A stretch of 24,113 bases of DNA from Firmicutes bacterium UBA3910 (lineage in GTDB: Bacteria; Bacillota; Limnochordia; Darwinibacteriales; Darwinibacteriaceae). How positions within the stretch are numbered: the first letter of the stretch is position 1; each line of letters starts with the position of its first letter. Shown here piece by piece: positions 1 to 7,830 of the stretch. Made by a program: the position numbers and the translations under genes. The stretch lies in assembly GCA_002391465.1 (NCBI GenBank), contig DGFC01000181.1, positions 1-24,113 of the forward strand, given 5' to 3'. Under the pieces are notes generated by a model that was given only the letters and a program-made list of their open reading frames with translations, was not told the origin of the DNA and ran no database searches.

Positions 1-1494
1 CAAACAATCACTGGCAATTAGACTGCGCTGCCCCTCCGAACCTGCCAAGTCCCCCGCTGCTCCGTGGGCGTAAACACCGGCCGCAGCTGCTTCCAGCGGC
101 TGGAGACCTTGGGCAAGCAGGGATCCGATCAAACCGGCCAGCACATCACCTGTCCCGGCTGTGGCCAGGCCATGACTTCCAGTACTATTGATATAAGTCG
201 TCTTCCCATCGCTCACGATGGTAGGGGAACCCTTCAGCACAGTAATCATGCCCCACTCTGCGGCAAAACGCGGGGCAATTTCCAGACGAGCCTGGTTAAT
301 CTCACCTGGGGTAGTCTCTAAAATGCGGGCCATTTCCCCCGGATGGGGCGTTATTACCCACTGGGCACGCTGCCCATGGCCAACGCCTGCCAAGAAGTCT
401 GGCTGCAGAAGGGACAGGGCATCGGCGTCAATTACAGCGGGGCCTTCCCACACGCTCAGCAGCTCCCGCACCACATCTAAACTCTCAGCCTCACGGGTAA
501 GGCCCGGCCCAACCACAACTACATCAGCAGCGTCAGCCAATTCCAGCACTTGGCCCAACGCCCCTTGGGCAATGTTACCTTCTGACGTTTCTGCCAAGGG
601 AACTACAATGCGCTCATCGGCGGGTAGCCTTTGGGCAGCGCCTTTAGGAACGGCCAAGGTTACCAGACCCGCGCCTCCCCGCAGCACAGCCTGTCCGCTC
701 AAAGCAGGTGCACCGGCATACTTGCCCGACCCACCTACCACCAGAACATGGCCGAAGGTGCCCTTATGCCCTGCACTGTCCCGTTTGGGTAGTATGTTCA
801 ATATTGATTCGTCAAGGAGATATCTGCTGGGAAGTCCGCTGCCTACTAGGGGCACACCCAAGTCAACCCGCTTCACTTGACCGCAAAAATCCCGGCCGGG
901 GTAAAGAAAGCAGCCCGCCTTCCAAAGGCCAAGGTTTACTGTGAGATCCGCCTTGATCGCGGTACCTATAACCTGCCCACTGTTGGCGTCCACGCCAGTG
1001 GGCACATCCACCGCCACAACCGGGCGCTGCAGGTCGTTTACAGTGTCCGCTAAAGCCTTTAGCTCAGGCGGCAACTCACCCCTAAAGCCCGTACCCAGTA
1101 GGGCATCGATAATAATATCCCCCATGTTCAGCGCAAAACGGAGTCGATCCCTATGGGCAGTATCAACTGTGGTCAGTTCAACCCCCAATTTGCGCAGTAT
1201 ATCCAAATTCCCTTTGTGTTCTACGGTTGCTTTGTCCGGATTACCGAATAAGTACACCTTGGGTCGGGCGCCCATTAAGAGGAGATGGCGAGCGACAACC
1301 AGGCCATCACCACCGTTATTGCCCGTCCCGGCCAGGATGTAAATTCTTTTTCCCGCAGGCGAACCGTATACCTGGACAATTAGGTCAGTCAGCCTGGCAC
1401 CGGCAGTCTCCATTAACAGTAGGCCCGAAACTTCCAATTCTGCCATGGCCCTCTGTTCAATGACGCGCATTTCTTCACCAGTCACTACCCGCAT
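1..1494 (-). CDS. nnr: Bifunctional NAD(P)HX epimerase/dehydratase, 3' end cut by window
   Basis: This gene repairs hydrated NADH and NADPH. The N-terminal YjeF_N domain epimerises NAD(P)HX, and the C-terminal ribokinase-like domain removes the water in an ADP-dependent reaction. The frame is open for 498 codons from an ATG at 1494 to position 1, with no stop. Visible motifs are GNNGGDG at residues 58-64 in the epimerase half, GHKGTFGHVLVVGG at the start of the dehydratase half, and GLATAGTGDVLAG with GTGD at 447-450. The last visible residues, RSLIASD, resemble the usual end of the family, so probably only 10-20 residues are missing. A strong GGGGGAGG lies at 1501-1508, 6 nt from the ATG, inside the end of acpS. 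The two genes overlap by 20 bp and are probably translated together. The plus-strand reading frames opposite are shadows of this gene. Confidence 0.93.
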   Translation of the reverse strand, partial: MRVVTGEEMRVIEQRAMAELEVSGLLLMETAGARLTDLIVQVYGSPAGKRIYILAGTGNNGGDGLVVARHLLLMGARPKVYLFGNPDKATVEHKGNLDILRKLGVELTTVDTAHRDRLRFALNMGDIIIDALLGTGFRGELPPELKALADTVNDLQRPVVAVDVPTGVDANSGQVIGTAIKADLTVNLGLWKAGCFLYPGRDFCGQVKRVDLGVPLVGSGLPSRYLLDESILNILPKRDSAGHKGTFGHVLVVGGSGKYAGAPALSGQAVLRGGAGLVTLAVPKGAAQRLPADERIVVPLAETSEGNIAQGALGQVLELADAADVVVVGPGLTREAESLDVVRELLSVWEGPAVIDADALSLLQPDFLAGVGHGQRAQWVITPHPGEMARILETTPGEINQARLEIAPRFAAEWGMITVLKGSPTIVSDGKTTYINSTGSHGLATAGTGDVLAGLIGSLLAQGLQPLEAAAAGVYAHGAAGDLAGSEGQRSLIASDCL

Positions 1495-1870
1495 GCTCTT
1501 CCTCCCCCAGCGCGATCACGTAAGCGATGGCCAGCTCTTTAGTGTGGGTAAGGCTTACGACGAAACGGGTTACCCCTTGTTGGCGGGCTACTTCCCGGGC
1601 ACCGCCCACAAGGGTTACGCTGGGCCTTCCCCACTCATCTGCCCTTATTTCAATCTCTGCAAAGGACACACCCTGCAGCCATCCCCGGCCCAACGACTTC
1701 ATCACCGCCTCCTTGGCAGCAAAACGGGCTGCCCAGGATTGGACCGGCCTCGAGCTCAGGTAATCCCGTTCATACTCGGTAAACACCCTGCCTTGAAAAC
1801 CAGGGCGTTTTATCGCCCTGGCAATCCTAGCTATTTCAATTGCGTCAACGCCACAACCCTTAACCGGCAT
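1475..1870 (-). CDS. acpS: Holo-[acyl-carrier-protein] synthase
   Basis: AcpS transfers 4'-phosphopantetheine from CoA to the conserved serine of apo-ACP and so activates fatty acid synthesis in the cytoplasm. The 131-residue product has the family layout: GVDAIEI near the N terminus with the magnesium-binding Asp9, FTEYERDYL at about 30-38, and RFAAKEAVMKSLG with Glu54. The frame stays open upstream to 1939, but those 23 codons lie inside glmM and do not look like the family. I choose the ATG at 1870 because residues from there match AcpS and an AAGGG sits at 1876-1880, 5 nt upstream. It overlaps the end of glmM by 11 bp and the start of nnr by 20 bp, so it is part of the cda-glmM operon. 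Confidence 0.95.
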   Translation of the reverse strand: MPVKGCGVDAIEIARIARAIKRPGFQGRVFTEYERDYLSSRPVQSWAARFAAKEAVMKSLGRGWLQGVSFAEIEIRADEWGRPSVTLVGGAREVARQQGVTRFVVSLTHTKELAIAYVIALGEEEHAGSDW

Positions 1871-3206
1871 AGCTTCCCTTCTGCTCCTCTGCAATAACAC
1901 GCACCACTGCATCAACCACCTGGGCGAGCAGCTCCTCATTGGGATGCTCAGCCATCACCCTAATAACCGGTTCTGTACCGGAGGCCCGCACAAACAGGCG
2001 CCCCTGGGGAGCGAGCTGGCGCTCTCCCTCGGCGATGGCGGCACAGACGCGATTATTGCTCTTCCAGTCCTTGTTCTCCACCGTAACGTTCTCCAAAACC
2101 TGGGGAAACTCGGTCATGGTGGCAGATAGTTCAGCCAGGGTTGTCTGCCTAAGTTTCCTTGTCTCCAAAAGTTTCAGTGCGGTGAGCATGCCATCACCGG
2201 TGGTGGAATTTTCCAGAAAGAGGATATGCCCCGACTGCTCTCCACCCAGGATACACCCTTCTTTCAGCATCACGTCGAGGACAAAACGGTCACCGGCGGG
2301 AGCATAGCCCACATCACCACCGTTATCCAAGAAAACCTGCCGGAGGCCGCCGTTAGAATAAGCCGTGGCGATCACTTTGCGGGCAGGAAGCCTATCTTCT
2401 TCTAATAAGTGCAGACCCACAATGGCAAGAATGTGGTCACCGTTAACCAGATTGCCCTGTTCATCCACGGCCAATACCCTATCACCATCACCGTCAAAGG
2501 CAAAACCAAGATCGGCACCTGACTCCTTGGTCAGCTCTCGAATCTTTTCCGGAAATGTAGAACCACAGAAATGGTTGATATTTACCCCATTAGGCTGGTC
2601 ATAGTAACTGGTTACTTCAGCACCCAAATCCCTAAACAGCTGCGCCGCATAACCGGAGGTTGCCCCATTGGCACAATCCAGGGCTATATGTAATCCGGTC
2701 AGATCGAGGGGTACGTTCTCCTTTAAATCCTCGAGATAGAGGCGAACCGCATCCTGTTTCCCAAAAACGCTGCCTACCCCACCAGCTATGGGCCTGGGAT
2801 AGTCATCTCTCTCCATCAACTCTTCGATGGTGCGTTCTTCGTCCTCATCAAGCTTGTAACCATCGCCGCCGAAAACCTTAACCCCATTATCCTCAAGGGG
2901 GTTATGGGAAGCGGAAATCATAATCCCACCGCAGCCCTCAAAGCGTTTCGCCAGCAGAGCCACTGCAGGCGTAGGCACCACTCCCAGTAAATAGACGTCA
3001 ACGCCTACCGATGTCACTCCCGCAATTAGGGCTCCTTCAAGCATCTGTCCGGAGAGTCTTGGATCGCGGCCAATTACGAGTGGCCCAGGACCGTGCTTCT
3101 CTGTTAAATAGAGAGCGGCTGCCCGGCCGATCCGCAGCACCAACTCAGGGGTTAAATCCTGGTTGGCAACACCCCGTACACCATCTGTACCAAAATATTT
3201 TGTCAT
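1860..3206 (-). CDS. glmM: Phosphoglucosamine mutase
   Basis: GlmM interconverts glucosamine-6-phosphate and glucosamine-1-phosphate, the step that leads to UDP-GlcNAc and peptidoglycan. At 448 residues it has the normal family length. The sequence shows MISASHNPLEDNG with the phosphorylated Ser100, the metal loop DGDGDR at 238-243, and the C-terminal phosphate-binding RASGTEPVIRVMAE. The ATG at 3206 is preceded by a strong AAGGAGG about 10 nt upstream, inside the end of cdaR, with which it overlaps by 4 bp (ATGA). It follows cdaA and cdaR, the conserved Firmicute order in which c-di-AMP synthesis is tied to cell-wall precursor supply. CdaA-GlmM contact is known in other species; here it is only inferred from synteny. 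Confidence 0.98.
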   Translation of the reverse strand: MTKYFGTDGVRGVANQDLTPELVLRIGRAAALYLTEKHGPGPLVIGRDPRLSGQMLEGALIAGVTSVGVDVYLLGVVPTPAVALLAKRFEGCGGIMISASHNPLEDNGVKVFGGDGYKLDEDEERTIEELMERDDYPRPIAGGVGSVFGKQDAVRLYLEDLKENVPLDLTGLHIALDCANGATSGYAAQLFRDLGAEVTSYYDQPNGVNINHFCGSTFPEKIRELTKESGADLGFAFDGDGDRVLAVDEQGNLVNGDHILAIVGLHLLEEDRLPARKVIATAYSNGGLRQVFLDNGGDVGYAPAGDRFVLDVMLKEGCILGGEQSGHILFLENSTTGDGMLTALKLLETRKLRQTTLAELSATMTEFPQVLENVTVENKDWKSNNRVCAAIAEGERQLAPQGRLFVRASGTEPVIRVMAEHPNEELLAQVVDAVVRVIAEEQKGSYAG

Positions 3207-3916
3207 TCGCTCGTTCCCTCCTTGACAACGGGTCCATCACCCTGTTCGCCCTGCTCAACCTCTAATTCCAGCCTGACCTCAGCAGGCTCAACCACCACTC
3301 CGGGCACACTATGTCCCTGGGCGTCCAGAACAAGCACGGGGAAAGAACCCTCCAAGCGAACCAATTCCCCGTTGAGGCTGAGATAGGCCACAACTAGATC
3401 CACACGCTGCAGTATACTACTTCGACCCATAACTGTGACTGTTGCCGGTTTGGACTTGATCCGCCCGATGGAAACAGCCGGATCTCTGCCTAACACGGCA
3501 ATTGTAACCGGGAATTCCTTCTTTTCTAGCTGCTCCGTTTCAACACTAACCCAGCGTGGGTTTACCGTAAGTACTTCAATCCCTAAGGGCGTATCCACTT
3601 CCACCGGATAATTCCGTCTCCCAGCGGCCGCCCCCTCCAAGTCCACAAAGGCAGTAACCGCTTCACCGCTTCTGTTGATGAAAGGTGATAAACCGGAAAG
3701 GCGCAGTGTAACCGCACCGGGAGGATCCACAATTATCTGGTCAGCAGGAAGATTATAGATCGCCACATCTAAAGAAACTATTCTCTCTGTACTGGTGAAA
3801 TTCCCGTCTCCCGCGGCCAATAACCAAAAAATAACAGCGAGGAGCAGGGAAAAGAGGCGCCAATACACTTTGGGTTGGCTCAAAAACGACCAGACCCGCT
3901 TGATCACTTCCTTCAT
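3203..3916 (-). CDS. cdaR: CdaA regulatory protein, YbbR-domain membrane protein
   Basis: CdaR is a membrane-anchored regulator of the diadenylate cyclase CdaA. The 237-residue product has a basic N terminus, one hydrophobic segment at about residues 19-35 (RLFSLLLAVIFWLLAAG), and then an extracytoplasmic part of beta-rich YbbR-like repeats, probably two. The tail is acidic (EVEQGEQGDGP). Only two repeats would make it shorter than CdaR proteins with three or four. It overlaps cdaA by 4 bp upstream and glmM by 4 bp downstream, which implies coupled translation. The call rests on the membrane segment, the YbbR-like pattern and the cdaA-cdaR-glmM order. Confidence 0.93.
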   Translation of the reverse strand: MKEVIKRVWSFLSQPKVYWRLFSLLLAVIFWLLAAGDGNFTSTERIVSLDVAIYNLPADQIIVDPPGAVTLRLSGLSPFINRSGEAVTAFVDLEGAAAGRRNYPVEVDTPLGIEVLTVNPRWVSVETEQLEKKEFPVTIAVLGRDPAVSIGRIKSKPATVTVMGRSSILQRVDLVVAYLSLNGELVRLEGSFPVLVLDAQGHSVPGVVVEPAEVRLELEVEQGEQGDGPVVKEGTSE

Positions 3917-4683
3917 CCCTCGCCCCCCTCACTTAAGTAGTAGGTGAGCTGTTCCCGCAGGCGGGCTGGGGACAGATAGCGCCGCAGGCGTCCATCGATC
4001 GCTAAAGAAATGGTACCCGTTTCCTCTGAAACAACCACAACAACCGCATCAGTCTGTTCCGAAATACCGACAGCGGCCCGGTGCCGGGTACCCAAACTGC
4101 CTTCCAAGCGTTTATCAGTGAGGGGCAGCACACTGCCTGCACTAGCCACTCGCCCCCCGGCCAGGATGACCGCTCCATCGTGGAGGGGCGTTTCGGGCCT
4201 AAAGATAGACATAAATAATTCCACACTTGATTCTGCATCCAACTTGACGCCGGTCTGAACGTATTCTTCCAGGGAAATGGCCCGTTCAAACACGAACAGA
4301 GCCCCGGTCTTTACTTCGCTCATGCGGGCGGCTGCCCGAACCACGTCATGGATCAGCACATTGATCTGCTCTTCACCCCTGGCACCGAAGCGGGCAAACA
4401 GCCTGCCTGTGCCGATCTGCTCCAAACCCCTGCGCAGCTCGGGATAAAAAACAACCGGCAGAGCCACTAAGACGGAAGTTGTGGCCTGATCCAGCAGCCA
4501 GCTGACCGTCTGCAGATTAAGGGCGCGTGCCACCACACGACTCCCGAAAATGATTGCTAAACCTTTAACGAGAGTGGTAACACGCGTCCCTTGCACGGCA
4601 TTGATCACTCGGTAGATTACGAAGGCCACGATCAGTATGTCAATGGCATCACGGAATGTAAAGGTCACCGAGTTTCCCCCCAC
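3913..4683 (-). CDS. cdaA: Diadenylate cyclase CdaA (c-di-AMP synthase)
   Basis: CdaA makes the second messenger cyclic di-AMP from two ATP at the membrane. Residues from about 12 to 80 hold three hydrophobic segments, followed by a short linker and the DAC (DisA_N) domain. The two catalytic signatures are intact: DGA at 169-171 (PLHDGAVILAGG) and RHR at 200-202 (GTRHRAAVGISEQ). Length, 256 residues, is close to the usual 270. The start is a GTG, and two are plausible: GTG at 4683 with AGGAG at 4690-4694, or GTG at 4668 with six G at 4676-4681. Both are well spaced, and the choice changes only five N-terminal residues. It lies 9 bp behind the aminotransferase and overlaps cdaR by 4 bp. Confidence 0.97.
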   Translation of the reverse strand: MGGNSVTFTFRDAIDILIVAFVIYRVINAVQGTRVTTLVKGLAIIFGSRVVARALNLQTVSWLLDQATTSVLVALPVVFYPELRRGLEQIGTGRLFARFGARGEEQINVLIHDVVRAAARMSEVKTGALFVFERAISLEEYVQTGVKLDAESSVELFMSIFRPETPLHDGAVILAGGRVASAGSVLPLTDKRLEGSLGTRHRAAVGISEQTDAVVVVVSEETGTISLAIDGRLRRYLSPARLREQLTYYLSEGGEG

Positions 4684-4694
4684 AAAACGCTCCT
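4676..4694 (-). promoter_or_regulatory. Two competing ribosome binding sites for cdaA
   Basis: AGGAG at 4690-4694 overlaps the stop codon of the upstream aminotransferase and sits 6 nt before GTG 4683. A run of six G at 4676-4681 sits 7 nt before GTG 4668 in the same frame. Either could start CdaA. The first site would also allow re-initiation right after the aminotransferase stop. Confidence 0.5.
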
Positions 4695-5814
4695 AACTTC
4701 TATCTAACACCTGTTCAGCAGCTTCCACTGCACAGCCGAATTTCTTCTGGTCTATCTCCAATACCGCTAGAGCCGTCAGCACATCTAAAGGCGTGGCATA
4801 ACCCATATGCCCTACCCGGAAGATTTGGTTGGCAAAGGGCCCCTGACCACCTGCAAATTCTACTCCGTAAGTATCCCTAATCCGCGCCCTAAAGGCATCC
4901 GCTTCCGGATACTTTACCGCAGTAACAGTTGGAGAGGCGTCCTTGTCCTCCACCACAAGTTCTAGGCCTAACGCTTTGGCTCCCGCCCGCATCATGTCCC
5001 GCATCAGACGGTGGCGGGCAAACACATTGGCAAAACCTTCTGTCTCCAGCATTTCCAATGCCTTATCTAAGGCAAATACGTTGTTAATATTGGGTGTAAA
5101 GGGTGTCTCGCCCTTCTCCAAAAACTGCTCGTACTTACGCAGATCGAAATAATAACGGCCAGATTCGTTTTTGGCCATAAATTCCTTGGCCTTGGGTGAG
5201 ACTGCAATGAACGCTGTACCGGGAGGGGTCATAAGGCACTTCTGGGAAGCACTGACCACCACATCCACACCCCAGGCGTCCATCTCCACCGGTGTACCGC
5301 CTAAGGAGCTCACCGCGTCCACAACCAGCAGGGCTTCGCTGCGGCCCCGGGCTCTGGCCACCGCCTCCACGTCATTTAAGACAGCTGTGGAAGACTCGTT
5401 GTGAACCATGAATATCACTTCAATTTCCGGATACTGTTTTAAGTAATCCCCGACCTGGTCGGCATCGATACCGCTGCCCCAAGGAAACTCCAATACGTGT
5501 AGTTTAGCTCGGTAAGCTTGACAGATCTCGGCCCAGCGCCTGCCGAAAAAGCCGCCCACAAGGCAGAGCACCGGTGTATCTGGCGCCACCAGGTTGGCCA
5601 CAGCCGTTTCCATACCCGCTGTACCCGAACCTGTTACCATAAAGATGGGGTTTTTTGTCCCAAAGAGGGGCTGCAGACGAGCCAAGACCTGGGGGAATAC
5701 ATCCTTGAAGATCTTGCCCCGATGGTTGATCATGGGCTGGCTCATGCGGCCCAGCACCTCGGTGGGCACCGGTACGGGCCCGGGGATACGCAACTCAGGT
5801 TTAAAGCGATACAT
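4693..5814 (-). CDS. Class V PLP aminotransferase (serine-pyruvate / alanine-glyoxylate type)
   Basis: This is a fold-type I, class V pyridoxal-phosphate aminotransferase of the alanine-glyoxylate/serine-pyruvate branch (PucG-like). It would move the amino group of alanine or serine to glyoxylate or another 2-oxo acid. The 373 residues begin with LRIPGPVPVPTEVL, the usual substrate-loop start. The PLP-binding Asp166 (LLVVDAVSSLGG) and the Schiff-base Lys192 in SASQKCLMTPPG are clear. The ATG at 5814 has GGGAGG 7 nt upstream. It is the first gene after a strong terminator and lies 9 bp before cdaA, so it may carry the start of the cda operon. The exact amino donor cannot be read from the sequence, and a link to c-di-AMP is not implied beyond co-transcription. 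Confidence 0.9.
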   Translation of the reverse strand: MYRFKPELRIPGPVPVPTEVLGRMSQPMINHRGKIFKDVFPQVLARLQPLFGTKNPIFMVTGSGTAGMETAVANLVAPDTPVLCLVGGFFGRRWAEICQAYRAKLHVLEFPWGSGIDADQVGDYLKQYPEIEVIFMVHNESSTAVLNDVEAVARARGRSEALLVVDAVSSLGGTPVEMDAWGVDVVVSASQKCLMTPPGTAFIAVSPKAKEFMAKNESGRYYFDLRKYEQFLEKGETPFTPNINNVFALDKALEMLETEGFANVFARHRLMRDMMRAGAKALGLELVVEDKDASPTVTAVKYPEADAFRARIRDTYGVEFAGGQGPFANQIFRVGHMGYATPLDVLTALAVLEIDQKKFGCAVEAAEQVLDRS

Positions 5815-5833
5815 GCAAAGACCTCCCTGCGCT

Positions 5834-5839
5834 AGTATA
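5834..5839 (-). promoter_or_regulatory. Possible -10 element before the aminotransferase-cdaA operon
   Basis: TATACT on the minus strand matches the -10 consensus at five of six bases and lies between the terminator T-run and the ribosome binding site. No -35 is recognisable at 16-18 bp upstream, because that stretch is the GC-rich terminator stem. It would give a very short 5' leader. Transcription of the cda operon may instead depend on read-through or an activator. Confidence 0.25.
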
Positions 5840-5840
5840 G

Positions 5841-5872
5841 TTTAAAAAACCGTCCCCCCGAGGGGGGGCGGT
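5841..5872 (-). terminator. Intrinsic terminator after the 5896-6306 gene
   Basis: On the minus strand ACCGCCCCCC pairs with GGGGGACGGT around a four-base CTCG loop, giving a ten-pair GC-rich stem with one C-A mismatch in DNA terms. The stem (5849-5872) is followed at once by TTTTTT and then AAA. The plus strand has no T-run after the same stem, so it works in one direction only. It separates the kinase/unknown-gene unit from the aminotransferase-cda operon. Confidence 0.88.
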
Positions 5873-5895
5873 ATTACCACCATTGGAGGCTGTTT

Positions 5896-6306
5896 TTACA
5901 CAAGGCGCCCCAAACGTTCAGCTGTAGCAAGGATCTGCCGTACTCCGCCCAATGTGCCGAAGTCTTCCACCATCATACCTTGACTTTCTAAATGGGCCAT
6001 CAAGACCCGCAGAGCCCTGCTCGACCCGAGTCCGGGAATTACAAATGCAACCCCTCGCTTGCCCTCAAGGCGGGTTGCCCGCCTCAGCAGACTATCCATT
6101 TCAGCAGGGATTTGCGGCTTCCACAAGCCTTTAAACTCACTTATTACACAAACCAATTTGTATGGAGCGGTACTGATGGGTGAGCTGCTGGCGGTGGAAG
6201 GTGACACCGTGTCTACCCTCAAACCCTGATCAGTCAACGCCTGACGCAGCTTGTCTGCTGCTTGCTGTACCTTCGTATGATCGCTATGCATAATAAAGAC
6301 GCTCAT
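5896..6306 (-). CDS. Small protein of unknown function, possible flavodoxin-like fold
   Basis: I do not recognise this 136-residue protein. It begins with a hydrophobic strand (MSVFIMHSD), then a helix (KVQQAADKLRQALTDQGLRV), a Ser/Thr/Pro-rich loop, a second strand (YKLVCVISEF), a basic helix, and a third strand ending in VIPGLGSSRALRVL. This strand-helix alternation, with a ligand-like loop after the first strand, suggests a flavodoxin-like or similar Rossmann-type fold. No clear FMN-binding phosphate loop is present and no catalytic motif is visible. There is no signal peptide or membrane segment, so it is probably cytosolic. The ATG at 6306 has a G-rich stretch upstream. It lies 81 bp downstream of the ADP-dependent kinase and ends just before a strong terminator, so it could share the kinase transcript. 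Confidence 0.7.
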   Translation of the reverse strand: MSVFIMHSDHTKVQQAADKLRQALTDQGLRVDTVSPSTASSSPISTAPYKLVCVISEFKGLWKPQIPAEMDSLLRRATRLEGKRGVAFVIPGLGSSRALRVLMAHLESQGMMVEDFGTLGGVRQILATAERLGRLV

Positions 6307-6324
6307 CTGCCACCGCCCCCGTTA

Positions 6325-6353
6325 ATTTTATCCATTAGTTATTTATTTCTCTA
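6325..6353 (-). promoter_or_regulatory. Candidate sigma-A promoter for the 5896-6306 gene
   Basis: Minus-strand TAGAGA (6348-6353, four of six matches to TTGACA) is separated by 17 bp from TAAAAT (6325-6330, five of six matches to TATAAT) in an AT-rich stretch. It lies about 20 bp upstream of the start codon. The rest of the 81-bp gap holds nothing else I can support. Confidence 0.35.
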
Positions 6354-6387
6354 AACGAAAGCCAAATCCTGTTTAAACCCACAGTTC

Positions 6388-7815
6388 TCAGCGGGAAATG
6401 CCCGGGCTCCACTGGTAGGCAAAGGAAGAGGAGGAGATAGTATCGCCCATGCCAACTGTGCTCACAGGATTGGGCACCACATGGGCCGGTACAATCAGGA
6501 CATAGTGATCATCCCGCTCCAAAATGCCTTCCTGCAGGAAATCGGCTGGTACGTCCACACCCATATCCCGCATCTCTGCGGCAAAACCGCGGATCTGGTT
6601 GAATCCGATCTCAGATAGTTCAATTTCGCTGCTCACTGCCAACTGCTCCAAGGTAACTGTGCCGCCAAACTTAGCCTTTGCCGCGTTAACAGCGGAAGCA
6701 TATAGACAGGCATCCCGTACCTGGCGCGCACTGAGGGCGTAGGGTTTCTTGAGAAGCACTACATAATAGCCCAGGTTGTGCAGTTGAATCCGCTCAAAGC
6801 CAAGCTCCTGCATTATCCGCAGACAGCCTTTATACAGGCTGAAGGCACGCTCATCGGCATCGATTTCAGCCGCCTCTTTGTCATAACCAAACAAAGTGAG
6901 TACCTGTTTGATCTCGTTCTCATTGATCCCAAAGGATTTGATCTCGCTGGCTACTGCCTCGAGCATTGCCTTTTCCGCATCCCTGTCGCGCATGGGCACG
7001 TACTCAAAATGGATGCGCAGTTTGGGGTTTTTCTCCTTCAGTCTGCGCACCGAGGTAGTGCTCTCATCCAGGTAAGCTCTGAGCAGATCCTCTTCACTGG
7101 GCGCATAGTGGAAACCGGCCAAAAAGGCAACATCCACTTCCCTACCCAGCTCGGGCAGATATTCTTTCATCTGCTCATCGAAACCCATAATCACACCCTC
7201 GGGGCGGGTTGCCAAAATCACCCTGTTTGCCCTGGGGGTAACAATGACTTGTCCATCGATTTCAAACCGTTCATTCTTGGCATACTCAAAGATCCAATTT
7301 TCCTTTGTTTTGTCGCCGCTGCGAGCCCCTTCCCGCACAGGACGGATGGTCATGCCGCCATCAACGACCGGAACCTCAACCCCAGGCAGAAACATGGAAG
7401 CCTGTTTATTGGATAACAGGGACGTATAAACAACCGAACGGGCACCTAAAGAGGCCATCTGGTTGGCAATAATGCCCGCCTGGCCACCCATGCTTTCCCG
7501 GCGCTCCACAAAAACCTCTTCTAACCAATCAATTAAAGACAGGTCGGTCAAAACAACATAATGGGACTTACCCACTTTGAGCGCCTCGGCCAGCACTGCC
7601 AACAACTCGTTCGGCTGGGAAATTTCGAGAATATCATCGCCCTGCAAAGTCCTCACTTCCGCCAGATCAATTCGGGGATTGGACTGTAGGGCTGCCATAT
7701 TTGAATCGGTCAAATGCACTACAACGTCGACGTTTGTGTTAAAGGCGGCCAACGTTTTGGCATCGATCCGCTCCTGGCACACGTCTTTAACTCTCTTCTG
7801 CCAGATCTTCTGCAA
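6388..7815 (-). CDS. ADP-dependent glucokinase/phosphofructokinase family sugar kinase
   Basis: This 475-residue protein belongs to the ADP-specific glucokinase/phosphofructokinase family of the ribokinase superfamily. These enzymes phosphorylate glucose or fructose-6-phosphate with ADP instead of ATP and are best known from Archaea. The signature NPVSTVGMGDTISSSSF lies at 449-465, with GMGD at 455-458 and the probable catalytic base Asp458. An N-terminal sugar-binding type segment AFNTNVDVVVHL lies at about 24-35, and MGGQAGIIANQMASLGA at 109-125. The start is TTG at 7815: an in-frame TGA lies 9 nt upstream, GGAGG is at 7826-7830, and the next ATG is residue 40. It has its own upstream regulatory region. 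Whether it acts on glucose, fructose-6-phosphate or another sugar cannot be decided here. Confidence 0.88.
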   Translation of the reverse strand: MQKIWQKRVKDVCQERIDAKTLAAFNTNVDVVVHLTDSNMAALQSNPRIDLAEVRTLQGDDILEISQPNELLAVLAEALKVGKSHYVVLTDLSLIDWLEEVFVERRESMGGQAGIIANQMASLGARSVVYTSLLSNKQASMFLPGVEVPVVDGGMTIRPVREGARSGDKTKENWIFEYAKNERFEIDGQVIVTPRANRVILATRPEGVIMGFDEQMKEYLPELGREVDVAFLAGFHYAPSEEDLLRAYLDESTTSVRRLKEKNPKLRIHFEYVPMRDRDAEKAMLEAVASEIKSFGINENEIKQVLTLFGYDKEAAEIDADERAFSLYKGCLRIMQELGFERIQLHNLGYYVVLLKKPYALSARQVRDACLYASAVNAAKAKFGGTVTLEQLAVSSEIELSEIGFNQIRGFAAEMRDMGVDVPADFLQEGILERDDHYVLIVPAHVVPNPVSTVGMGDTISSSSFAYQWSPGISR

Positions 7816-7830
7816 CGAACTTCAACCTCC
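7813..7830 (-). promoter_or_regulatory. Ribosome binding site and TTG start of the ADP-dependent kinase
   Basis: GGAGG at 7826-7830 lies 10 nt before TTG at 7813-7815. The in-frame TGA between them rules out an upstream extension. The site directly abuts the palindrome at 7831-7844, so structure or a bound protein there could limit translation. Confidence 0.7.

Noticed and set aside
64..1463. Several plus-strand open frames, the largest at 218-880
   Set aside because: They lie opposite nnr, whose minus-strand frame is open for 498 codons and matches the family throughout. The plus-strand translations are low-complexity and Ser/Pro/Thr-rich, like antisense shadows.
1871..1939. N-terminal extension of acpS
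   Set aside because: The extra 23 codons are inside glmM, do not fit AcpS, and the ATG at 1870 has its own AAGGG.
5841..5872. Possibility that the terminator works in both directions
   Set aside because: On the plus strand the stem is followed by ATTACCACC with no T-run, and no plus-strand gene ends there.
6371..6378. GTTTAAAC palindrome downstream of the kinase stop
   Set aside because: Eight bases is too short to call an operator, and it has neither a stem-loop nor a T-run for a terminator.
6778..7416. Plus-strand open frame of 212 codons
   Set aside because: It is antisense to the well-conserved ADP-dependent kinase; no family resemblance and no convincing ribosome binding site.
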